Below, in pieces: positions 21,819 through 31,522 of a stretch of 64,000 nt of DNA. Origin of the DNA: Neoscytalidium dimidiatum (taxonomy: Eukaryota > Ascomycota > Dothideomycetes > Botryosphaeriales > Botryosphaeriaceae). The DNA lies in assembly GCA_037367355.1 (NCBI GenBank), contig CM074696.1, positions 2,976,001-3,040,000 on the forward strand, read 5' to 3'. The notes beneath the pieces were generated by a model. It saw only the letters and a list, made by a program, of their open reading frames with translations, had not been told where the DNA came from and did no database searches. A program made the position numbers and the translations under genes. The stretch's first letter is position 1. Every line of letters begins with the position of its first letter.

Positions 21819-22992
21819 ATGGCTGCAGAGACGAGAGCGACGGCCGGCTCGCTGCTGCGGGTGACTGGCAGGGAGGACGGCGTGACGCTTGTCGAGTTCA
21901 ACCGGCCCAGCAAGCGCAATGCCTTCTCGCAAGCCATGATCGACGAGCTCGTTTCCACGCTGGCCAGGCTCGATCAAGACGCGCAGGTGCGGGCGGTGGT
22001 CGTCACCGGGTCGCCGGGCGGGCCCTTTTCCGGTAGGTACATACCACGGCAGCAAAGGCGTGTTCTCGGCGGATGCTTGTCCACACGTACGACGGATGCA
22101 CTGAGCTAACGGGCGGGCTGCAGCGGGAGTGGATCTCAAGGAGCTGGTGCAGCTGTCCGAGGCCGAGGCTCACGATCGGAAGTTCCTCCGCGACCTGACG
22201 GATGCGTTTGCAGCCTTCAGCAAGCCGGTCGTTGCGGCAGTCGTGGGGTTTGCGGTACGTGCTCGGCATCACAGGCAGCGTGTTCGGCGTGTTCGGCGTG
22301 TTCGGCGTGCAGGGCTAACGCAGGGCACGCAGTTGGGCGGGGGGTTCGAGGTTGCGCTGCTGGTGAGTGCGCGCGGTGTTTGTTGTGCGGTGAGGTCTGG
22401 ATTGGAAGCGGCAGCCCGCTAACGGCCAGGCAGTGTGACATCATCTACGCAGCCCCGGACGCGCTCTTCGGCCTGCCAGAAATCAAAATCGGCACCATCC
22501 CCGGCGCTGGCGGCACCCAGTACCTTGCTCGCCTGCTGGGCAAGCACAAGGTTGGTCTTGCGAATCATTCATCTCTGGAGTCCGCCTCTGCTGCTGCTAA
22601 TCGACCTCCCGCTCCAGGCAATGGAGTTCATTCTGACCGGCGCCCCAGCCACTGCCCAGGAGTTCGAGCGTCTTGGCTTGGTCAACAAGACCTTCCCTGC
22701 GGACCGTGTGCTGGACGAGGCCTTGCAGCTGGCTGCCCGCATTGCCTCCATGTCCGGTGCCGTCGCAAAGCTGGCGAAGCGCTCCGTCCTGAACGGTGCG
22801 TACCTCCGCCCCCGCCACCTGCAAGCAAGCTCTGCGCTAACTGTAGCTCCCCTGTCAGCCGCCGAGAACCCACTGTCCGCTGGCTTGGACAAGGAGAAGG
22901 ACCTTTACTACGCATCCTTCTCCACCCATGATTGCAAGGAGGGAATGACGGCTTTCCTGGAGAAGCGACTGCCCCAGTTCCAGCACAAGTGA
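21819..22992 (+). CDS. Enoyl-CoA hydratase/isomerase family protein
   Basis: Model: join(21819..22032, 22124..22254, 22333..22362, 22434..22550, 22618..22795, 22859..22992), 267 residues, the usual family length. Exon 3 is a 30 bp microexon encoding [10 protein letters not shown]. The crotonase signature is complete: the oxyanion-hole strand [19 protein letters not shown] with E121, then [26 protein letters not shown] with E141. The two Glu residues are 20 apart, as in mitochondrial enoyl-CoA hydratases (E144/E164 in rat), so hydration of 2-enoyl-CoA in beta-oxidation or branched-chain amino-acid breakdown is expected. I see no clear mitochondrial presequence and no SKL-type peroxisomal signal (the C-terminus ends FQHK), so location is open. 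The ATG context (GCTGCCC before it) is good. It is divergent from the TmpB-like gene. Confidence 0.9.
22281..22307 (+). repeat. 9-bp tandem repeat (TGTTCGGCG x3) inside intron 2
   Basis: Three perfect head-to-tail copies of TGTTCGGCG lie within the second intron of the enoyl-CoA hydratase gene, just upstream of the 30 bp microexon. Copy-number change here would alter intron length only. Confidence 0.85.
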
Positions 22993-23257
22993 ACATGTCT
23001 GCCTCTATCCACGAATGCAATGGGCAATGCCACCTATTCTGCGTTTTACTGTTTTCCGTGGCCCGTGCGACCGGTAGTGGTGGTGGTACCTTGGTAAAAA
23101 TCTACATCTCCGCAAATATCATAATCGAGATAGCCGAGTATTATTGTGTATGTACTGCAAGATACATCTATCCTACACACCCGAACTTTGAGATTGCTTT
23201 TCAGCCAATATTTGCCAATTTGCGTACCGGTTGCAAAGACCCCCCACAGTATCATCG

Positions 23258-23329
<72 letters not shown>

Positions 23330-24787
23330 CGCACACACGCTGCTTTAACTGGCCATGATTAGTCTGAGTAGTAGTTGCGCCTTTCTCTTTAGCGCCATGT
23401 ATTTCCGCCAACTTCCGTCGCCCCATAACGGCTCTCTCCGCCCGTTTACAGCACCCTACTTCAATCAATGAGCGTGGCCTGATTCCAGCCTACACGGCAG
23501 CCGATCATCCGGCTCCCCAATTGCAAGCTAGCCTTGAGTCTTGTCTGGATAGCGATCAGCCATCTCAGCCACTCGTCAAACCGTTGTTTCGACGATTAGC
23601 GATCCACGTCAATGGAAACAACGCCTCCCCGGATTCAGATGCAGCCAGCAGAATATGTCTCGCCTTCATCGTTCCGAAAGCTGCCCGCCGCATTCTCCGG
23701 CAGTTGGGAAGCGGGCTTTGGCTCGGATCCGTGTTGTTTTGCGCTGTGCTGTCTGTTGAAACAAAAAGCGGTGCTTGAGTTATCCGTGCGTGCATTATAT
23801 TGCAACACTGTCCTCACGAGCGACACAGCCGCGGAGCTTCCACGACCGTCTCACGGATTCACCGGTTCCTCGCCGGCTATCTCAGTCTACTGGCGAACCC
23901 CATCTTGTAGATCTGTAGATCCAAATTTCTAATTCCTCTGGGACGCAGCTCTCACAGCAGAGCTTTAGTAAGATCTGGTGAATAAGCAAGAGCCGGCACA
24001 GAAGCGCGGGCTCTGATCCAAGACTTCTACCACCGCTGCTCTTCAACGGGCATCCCGAAGTGACGGTAATTTTCTTGGACGTACGCGCCATTGTGTGGTT
24101 TCCTCCCAGCGGCTACGAGTCAGGTCACGAAGAGCCCAAGTGAAACGTCCAGATTAGCAATAAGGTATCTCTGACAACTCTCACAACGAGGCTCTCGCAA
24201 ACATCCCATCGGATGCATCCATTGAGAGTTGTGCTGCTTGATAATCACAGGAATGTTCCGCGACCCTGTGCGTAAGCTAGAGTCTTGAGCAGTGACCAAG
24301 CGCCGCCCGCCCTACGGGCTGCTGCCGCACTCGTGCCAGCTTTCGAGTCAGTATTGCGCTGAGAAGTAGGACATTCGACCAATCTTCCGAACGATAGGCC
24401 TTGGCCAATTAACGATACGAATGCGGACACCCTGCCTTCACCGGCCCTCTCTGGAGCCAGAACGGCCGTCCGTACTGTTCATACAAAACGGCGGCCTATC
24501 AGACTAACTTGTCATCCAGCAAGACTTTCGAACGGGGTGGACATGCGGTCATTGTCGTCACCCTTTTCTTAGGGCGTAAAAATGGCTCCAGCACAACAGG
24601 CTAGACTCGAAGGCGCGACAGCAGGTTCCAGACTTGCTTCTGGCGGCCACGACTTCCATCGCCGGATCAGGCTCGGCTGCCTGCTCGCCAGGGGCGGAGG
24701 TGGCAGGTCCACCAGGTACCCCGCCCCCGCCTAGTCACCAGTCTTCAACCAACCAACCAATCTGTCTGAACCAAACCGACTGTCATC
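22993..24787. other. Intergenic, 1.8 kb, no gene seen
   Basis: Between two plus-strand genes. It holds a compound microsatellite (23,262-23,327) and otherwise only short frames on both strands without motifs. The last 60 bp contain CAACCAACCAACC just before the next ATG, a common look for a fungal 5' UTR. Confidence 0.45.
23262..23327. repeat. Compound microsatellite (CT)n(GT)n
   Basis: About 14 CT units run directly into about 19 GT units, followed by ACCGCACACACGC. It lies about 270 bp past the enoyl-CoA hydratase stop, probably in or beyond the 3' UTR. Confidence 0.95.
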
Positions 24788-26429
24788 ATGGGCAGCCTGT
24801 TGTCTATCATTCGGGAGGGTTACAAGACCATCTCGGCCGTCATCAAAGCCTTCATCGCCCTCAATGCCGACTTCCTCGACGTGCTCGCACGCGCCTCCAA
24901 AGACCCCGGCCTCCCCGCAACCGCCCCCACCCGCTCATATTGGCTGCAGGACCCGCCCTTCCCCGAGCTTGTTGATGCCAGATCAGAAATTCTTCCCGAG
25001 TTCGCGGATGTTGCCATCATTGGCAGCGGCATCACCGCCGCCGCCGCCGCCCGCACCCTTTTGCTCGAGGCTCAGCGAAAGAACGATCCCTTGGGAAAAG
25101 TCGTCGTGCTGGAGGCGAGGCAGCTTACTAGCGGCGCTACTGGAAGAAACGGCGGCCACATCAAGCCCGCCTCCTACGCTGATTATGCCTTGCTGAAAAA
25201 GAAATTTGGCCCCGACCGCGCCGCTGCCATCATCAGATTCCAACGCCAACATCTCACCTGCATACCCGACCTGTGCCGCGCTGAGCGTATTGACGTCGCC
25301 GAGTGCCGCAACGTCGAGACCGTCGATCTCTTCCTGGACACGCCATCATTCAAGAAGTACTCAAAGCAGGTAGAAGAGTTCAAGACCATCGTGCCCGAAG
25401 CAATCCATACCATCAGCAACAGCCGAGAGGCCCAGGATGTGAGTGTTTCCCTTGCAAGAAGCCGCAGTCTCCTGATGCAGCCAGAAATACCATGTTGGCG
25501 AACACGTCGTTGGCGCCATATCCTATGCTGCCGGAGCTCTCTGGCCCTACAGATTCGTCTCATCTATCTGGAAGTCTCTTCTCGCCCAATTTCCCACCAT
25601 CCTCTCCATCGAAACCAGCACTCCCGTCGAGTCGATATCCTCCACGGATTCCGACCCCTTTCCTTTCCAACTGCACACTCCGCGGGGTGTTCTGAGCGCT
25701 CGACACGTCGTTCACGCCACGAATGCCTTTACCGGTCATCTCATCCCTGGCCTCCGAGACAAGATGACCGGCTTGCGTGCTCACATGTCTGCCCAGCGTC
25801 CAGGTGCAGAGTTCAAGTCCGACATCCATGGCCAACGTTCCTGGTCCATCATGTACGGCTCAGGATTCGACTACATGACCCAACGCCCTTCATCGCCTTC
25901 ACAACCTGTCGGCGATCTCATGATTGGTGGTGGTTTCTTCCGATCCTTGAAGCAAGGCCTCGATCAGATGGGCATTTGGGACGACAGCAAGACTGACGCT
26001 CTTACGGCAACCCATCTGAATGGCGTCTTACCTACCGTCTTCTCTCCGCACTGGGGTGCCGACGCACCCGAGGGCCGACTCAAGAGTCTCTGGTCGGGCA
26101 CCATCTGCTTCACTGCCGACAGCATCCCCTTCGTCGGAAGGCTGGATCCGCGCTTGACTGGCCGTCGCATCAATGCAGCGCCTTCAAAGCAGCGCCCAGA
26201 CCCCGGCGAGTGGATAGCTGCCGGCTACCACGGCGACGGCATGATATATGCCTGGCTGTGTGGCACAGCACTGGGCCTGATGCTTGCCAATTCCGAAAAT
26301 GAGAATATGCCGGAGCGGCCTGGCCAGCCTGGAGGAAGTGTGGATGATTGGTTACCAAAAGAGCTACGCATGAGCTACGACCGTGTCAAGAATATCAGCC
26401 TTGCTGACCTGGCGAGTGAGCTGGAGTAA
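24788..26429 (+). CDS. FAD-dependent oxidoreductase, DAO (D-amino-acid/glycine oxidase-like) family
   Basis: Model: join(24788..25438, 25485..26429), 531 residues, one 46 bp intron. The dinucleotide-binding motif VAIIGSGITAAAAA lies at ~75-88, followed by VVVLEARQLTSGATGRNGGHIKP, the typical DAO-family second strand with the SGATGRNGGH flavin loop. The C-terminal part has GEWIAAGYHGDGMIYAWLCGTALG, the usual closing FAD-contact motif. The family oxidises amines or amino acids, passing electrons from the substrate C-N bond to flavin; the substrate cannot be told from sequence. The 70-residue N-terminal extension is amphipathic (IIREGYKTISAVIKAFIAL) and may be a targeting or membrane-association segment. 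The splice restores an uninterrupted domain (REAQD/KYHVGEHVVGAISYAAG). Confidence 0.88.
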
Positions 26430-26921
26430 GGCTATGCAATCCGTCACAAGTGCGGGCTGAACGAGCCTCCGTTGGTTTGAGCAAACAATGAGCCTATAGA
26501 TCAGCCAATCCTAGATCTCTCTTTGCTCTAGGCTATGTCAATAGGTGCCGGTTAGGTGCCGTAGGCGTGTTACTGTCACTGTAGAGTGGTTTCAGGCCAG
26601 CCCAGGTTCACGGGGGGTAAGCACTCAGAAGCGCTTCTGAAATTAAAACATATTTGACATTAACCCAACCAGAAAGAAGGAACTCCTCGAATCTAACAAA
26701 CTAAACCTATGCAGGAAGAAAAGTGCGGGGGAAAGAGTGACAGAAGATCAAGTGTTGCTTATGCATTGGCAGCCGTAACCCGCGGTTTCCTCCGTTCGTG
26801 TTTCTGAAATAATTTGTGAAAACCCGTCGACAAATGCGAAGATAGCACACGTCCATCTACGTAATCGGCATGGCCGTGAAGTTCTCATGTCTCCACAGCC
26901 AATCCATCCGAATTAGTGAGC
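26430..26921. other. Convergent 3' intergenic region
   Basis: About 490 bp between the converging FAD-oxidoreductase and LsdA-like genes; it should contain both terminators. A short local duplication (TAGGTGCCG) is found near 26,540-26,562. No gene is seen. Confidence 0.45.
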
Positions 26922-28190
26922 TTAATCCACCTCGATAAGCGCAGGACCGAAGACGGTGGCATCAGCAACCTTGTCGACATCAGTAAGGCCCTTATCCGTG
27001 TTCGTGACGACCGCAATCGTAAGGCCGAAGAGAAGGTTTGTATCGAAGGGGAACGCCGCGTCGAACTGAATGACGCCGTGGTCCAGCTTCTTCACATTCT
27101 GCAGCTTCTCGATGATGGGGAGATTCTGTCCGTTGATCAAGACGAGCGACAGATCCTCGATGTCGACGGTGCTGTTGGGCTGGATTTGGAATGTGATGAT
27201 GCTATCCTTGGGCTGCGCCATGCCGATCTGCTTCAGAGGCTCGAAGATGGGAAGGTCGATGGTCTCGATGTTCGGGCAGGTGCCGGGAACGACGAAGTTC
27301 TGGTTCAAGGCCGAGAAGGCGAACTGGCGGGTGCTCGCAGTCAGGAAGGGCTCGGCTGCCGGACGCTTGCCCTGGAAAAGGCGGTAGACGCCGTTCTGCT
27401 CGCCCTCTTGCCCGATGACGCTTGCGACTCCGCGGATCAGGCCGATGTCACCGCTCAGGCCGAAGTCGTTCTCGACGTCTTGGAGCGTTCCGAGGACGAC
27501 GTCCGTGAAGGTGGCAGCGGTGGCGATAGCATCCTTCAAGTTGTCAACTCCGAACACGTACTCGCAAGGCTGGATAGGCCCCGCGTTGTTCTTCTGCAGA
27601 GCTCCGTTGGCGTTCAACTCGTGTAGCTCCTCTTGGGCCTGCGTGGTGGCGAAAATGATTATCAGATCATCAAGGTCAACATTGAGCGCAGTGACCTCCT
27701 TAACACCGTAGCCCGGCACGTTTTCGGTGATGTTCTGGAGCAGGCTCGTGAAGAAAGCGACCTCAAACAGTTCGTTGAAGGCGATGAATCTCAGCGAGGT
27801 GAGCGCATCAGCGCTCGGAGGAGCACCACCGCTTCCGTTCGGAAGCGTACCGCCAGCAATCTTCTGGATATCATCGATCTCTTTCTGGTCTGGGTCGGGG
27901 AAGTCGTTGGAGAGTGGGAAGCGAAATTTATTTCCGTCGGGGTGGACCTCGGTAGGGATAGGGGAAACGTCGTAGCTGACGGTGATGACCTCTCCAGTCG
28001 TGGGTGCCGACATGTAGTGGGAGTTGTAGTTATTCTGTTGAGGACCTGGCGTGGAATATTGGGAGCTGGGTGTGCCAGCCGGAGTCCCAGCCGGAGTCGA
28101 AGCAGCCGGGGTTCCGCCCACCGGAATCGCGGAGACCAAGGAAGAAGCAGCCAGGCCCAAGAGGGCGGCAGCAGGGGCTTTGGAGTGCAT
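26922..28190 (-). CDS. lsdA: LsdA/Rds1-like secreted protein with ferritin-like fold
   Basis: An intronless frame of 422 residues. Residues 1-21 form a signal peptide ending VSAIP. A Pro/Thr/Gly-rich spacer follows, with PAGTPAGTP repeats near 31-42. From ~100 on, the protein matches what I recall of the late-sexual-development/Rds1 stress-response family, which has a ferritin-like helical core: DQKEIDDIQKIAGGTLPNG, LRFIAFNELFEVAFFTSLLQNI, and later LNQNFVVPGTCPNIETIDLPIF. The function in the family is unclear; Aspergillus LsdA is linked to late sexual development and Rds1 in fission yeast to stress. Two Cys and several sequons fit secretion. The start is the first ATG before the signal peptide. 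The CDS ends with AAGGTGGATTAA (minus strand). Confidence 0.85.
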   Translation of the reverse strand: MHSKAPAAALLGLAASSLVSAIPVGGTPAASTPAGTPAGTPSSQYSTPGPQQNNYNSHYMSAPTTGEVITVSYDVSPIPTEVHPDGNKFRFPLSNDFPDPDQKEIDDIQKIAGGTLPNGSGGAPPSADALTSLRFIAFNELFEVAFFTSLLQNITENVPGYGVKEVTALNVDLDDLIIIFATTQAQEELHELNANGALQKNNAGPIQPCEYVFGVDNLKDAIATAATFTDVVLGTLQDVENDFGLSGDIGLIRGVASVIGQEGEQNGVYRLFQGKRPAAEPFLTASTRQFAFSALNQNFVVPGTCPNIETIDLPIFEPLKQIGMAQPKDSIITFQIQPNSTVDIEDLSLVLINGQNLPIIEKLQNVKKLDHGVIQFDAAFPFDTNLLFGLTIAVVTNTDKGLTDVDKVADATVFGPALIEVD

Positions 28191-29433
28191 CTCGGGGCTT
28201 TGGATTAGGTATTAGGGCTAAGCACTGCCGATTATGATCACTGAAGCAGGGCCAGGTGTGGTATTGAGCGAAGAAATGATTGATAGACTCTTCACTGCAA
28301 AAGGCGTGGATGGAGGGTATTTATCATTGGCACATAGAGCATACTCGCAATAGCTTGTGTGCATGTAGAGCTCTGTACTACATCTCACCGGAGCAATGAT
28401 ATTTTTGGAGTCCATGAGCCTCTCAGCTCAGAGAGACAATGCCGGCTGTGGTGAAGATCAGCGTCAGCCCCATGACGCGCAGACGCAGAGCCTCCAAAGC
28501 GACCGCCGCGCAAGCTTTTGAAAGCGGCTGACATGAGATGCTTGACAGTACTTCCCCAGGAAAGGAATTTTCCGGCGTTCCGAGACAGAGAATAAGCGGC
28601 GCGAGTGTTGCGGAGTGCGCGTTCGTCGAGGCCTCGGTAAGACCACTTCGCCGGGTAAGAGTGTCAGCATCTGCAGTAAGACCAACACCGCCGGCTCGCT
28701 CAGCCCCAAACATCATACCCATCATCATCATCATTTGCCATAGGCTGTGTGTTTCAGTTATAGTTGCTCCAAGCACCTACATGGACAATGCTGGAAGAAA
28801 CAATATTCTGCTGAACGTTCCCCGAGTTCTGCAGGATCTACTAAATTGCGGGGTCAGAGGATAACCGGGAGGCTAAGAGACTCCGAGGTCCGTAATATGT
28901 GCCCTTTTCGTCAACAGTCTGAAAAGAATTTGTAAGCTAAAGACACTCGGCTGCATTATTCCACTCCTCAGGGTCCCAGCCAGTTTTTCACTGCGTTCCC
29001 TCTCCTCCGAACAAGGAGCAAATGGTGATGCTTCCGGCCTCATGATACAAGGACGCATCGTAGCTTGTTCATTCGCTCTCCTCACGCCCAGTGTAGCTTT
29101 GCTGGCGTTCCCACCCAGGTTTTTCAGCCGATTCTGAGCGTGAAGCATGTGGACATTTTGGACCCCAAATTTCGTTCGGCTGACGAGGCCATGTTGTGCA
29201 GCAGAATCAGATATCCTGTGCCATTCGAGTCATTTTTCGTCATTACCCTCGCAGTGCATTGCTCCATTACGGTTTAGTAAGAACAGATATCTGACACACG
29301 TTGTACAGCTGCGGCTTTGTCTTATATTCCATGATACTGGATGCAAAAGCTTGATATTGGAAGAGCATAGTGTGGACCTGAATGGTGAGCGTAAGACGAT
29401 TCTACCGCTACCCAGCTACTCCGAAGTGCGGTT
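28191..29433. other. Intergenic, 1.2 kb, no gene seen
   Basis: Between two minus-strand genes; the left ~400 bp should be the LsdA-like promoter and the far right the NmrA-like 3' UTR. A CAT-trinucleotide run (ATCATCATCATC) lies near 28,720-28,735. Short frames on both strands carry no motif. Confidence 0.45.
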
Positions 29434-30460
29434 TCAGTGTAATACACCTAGCTCGCTCGCAGTACGGGTAATGAGCTCTTTGAGATCATCTTCGGTCATT
29501 ACCTGCAGACCCAACCGTTCGTTCCAGGACATCTTCCTTGTATCTCCATTATAACCTCTACCGTACATCATTTGGAAGTAGTATAAAGCCATTCTGGACT
29601 TATCCCCTTTAGCCAACCCCTCGTTCGCTTCGCGGAACAGGTCCTCGGTGTCTACTTGTGCGATCGAGAATTCGATACCGGTAATCTCCGAGGCAAGTCT
29701 GGTCAGGTAGCGCTCGGAGATGGCGGCTGAGTATATGTATACCGCCTTGTTGGCTGTCTCCTCGAAATGCATCGGCTCCAAGACCTTGGCAACGGCCAAG
29801 GCAATGTCCGAGACCCTCGAAGTGCCTATAATGTTTTCCCCGCCGTTGCGGAAGACGGCAGTCTTCTGGGCAATGTTTGGACCCAGTGATCCAAACTTGA
29901 GACACATCTCAAAAAAGGGGCCATTGTTTACAGATGTCCACGTAGTGCTGGAATTCTGTAGGGCCGAGGTGAGATAGTCGCGGACCTCGGATTTCCCGAG
30001 AAGGATGGGCAATTTTCGCGCCAGCGTCGACTCCATATTCGTGCTGAACTCGGAAGGGATAATCCTTTTAACAGACGCTTCGATAGCAGCATCTATCATA
30101 ATCTTTTCTGTTGCAAGGATTGGGTTCGGAACAACGCTGAAGATAGGTTAACAATGTGCGTACGAAAATCCGCAGTGGACCTACCTGACGACAGCGTCCA
30201 TTCCTTCAAACGCAGAAAGAAGCTGATCTTTATCAGATAAGTCGACCTTCACTGAATGCACACCCAGAGGTACTGGCTTGGCGGAATCCCTCCGCTGGAC
30301 TGCAGTGACTGCATATCCTGTGTTCGCAAGTGCTCTGAGGATATGAGACCCGAGCGCACCTGTCGCCTGTGAGCCACGTCGTCAGCAAGTCTGTGTTTGA
30401 TGGGCTCGTTGCAGCCTTGCTTACACCAATAAGCGCGACATTCTTTACTGGGCGGTGCAT
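29434..30460 (-). CDS. NmrA-like / isoflavone-reductase-like NAD(P)-binding protein
   Basis: Model: complement(join(29434..30136, 30185..30366, 30425..30460)), 306 residues; introns of 48 and 58 bp. Exon 1 is 36 bp and encodes only MHRPVKNVALIG; splicing completes the Rossmann motif GATGALG (residues 12-18). Later come VKVDLSDKDQLLSAFEGMDAVV, a substrate-region KRIIPSEFSTN, and VSDIALAVAKVLEP, all typical of the isoflavone-reductase/NmrA branch of atypical short-chain dehydrogenases. The catalytic Lys of true plant isoflavone reductases is not obvious, so it may act as a reductase of an unknown phenolic or aldehyde, or as a redox sensor like NmrA. Expected to be cytosolic, with no signal peptide or membrane helix. 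Confidence 0.87.
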
Positions 30461-31522
30461 CTGTAGCGAGCGCGTTATGGACCAGGTATTACGGAGTTTT
30501 TCGTTCACGTTCTTTGCGGGCCTGCTGGTCAATTCTACACAGTTTTGCGTTCTAGTTATAGGGTTCTCGAAGACGTCTGTATCGGAGGTACGAGAATTAA
30601 GGTTCCGTGACCTCGACCTCTCTTCATTAGTTGATATGATGCGTGAGCCTAACTATCGGAGTTCCCCTCCCGATTCCGAACCTCGAAATAGATTCCCCCC
30701 ACCTCTTCGAACGCTAACTCTACACGAGTAAGTATCTGGGCTAGGAACGTGATGAGAATGAGAGTCGTATCGATAGGCAGGTCGTTGTCATTCCTATGTC
30801 CTCGGATCGCTGCTGCGGATATTGTCCACCCTCCTCCCCTCTCCGAACCGCGGAAGAAGGGCTACTACACTGGAGAAAATAAGCAAGTATATGACGAGCA
30901 GCTGCGCTTTTTTTGCAGCTATCGGACGAGTTGAAGTTCCTTTGTTTGGTCTAGAGGCTGTGCTCCGTGGCGCAGAGCACAGCCAGCACTTGCTACGTTG
31001 AGACACACAGCAGAAACCCGTGAAGCTGTGAGTCTACACCGCTGTTGCAAGCCAATGGATTTGTGTTTGGTCCACGCCTCAGCTTCCCGATTGGGCCAGT
31101 CAAACTGCTCGCACTGGGACGTCATCCGTGCTACGAATTTCGCAGAAGGTCTACACGGTACAGATCCGCAAATACCTAAACCCGGATTATCAGATACGTC
31201 AATTGTGGGATTAAGGCTTCGCGGACTAAGCGAATCACGCGGTGTCGGCGGTGTCAGCATGGGCCCTTCTCTATTTGGCGCGTCGGTGACGTCCTGACTC
31301 ACCCGACTCGCCCATCGCGCTCGTATTCTCCTCTCTTGACTCACCACCGCCGTCCTCGAAACCCCACTAGCATTGTCATGCCCATGCTCCGCCATGCATC
31401 CAAAGCCACTACCCGCCATACATTCTTCATGCCAGCGCATACTTATTGTATCGCTCGCTGGTCCGCCATCATGAGCTCACAAGATACTCAGCTGCTCTCC
31501 CACCGCGCTCACCCCTCCAATC
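30461..31522. promoter_or_regulatory. Divergent intergenic region before the RNA-repair gene
   Basis: About 1.06 kb between the NmrA-like gene (-) and the RNA-repair-like gene (+), holding both promoters. The 200 bp before 31,523 are C-rich, as in a fungal 5' UTR, and contain an upstream ATG at 31,378. No named motif stood out. Confidence 0.4.

Noticed and set aside
23046..23468. Minus-strand frame across the microsatellite
   Set aside because: Kept open by the dinucleotide repeat itself (His-Thr and Arg-Glu runs).
31378..31522. Upstream ATG before the RNA-repair gene
   Set aside because: Its frame does not join the main ORF and has no domain; it may be an upstream ORF but cannot be supported further.
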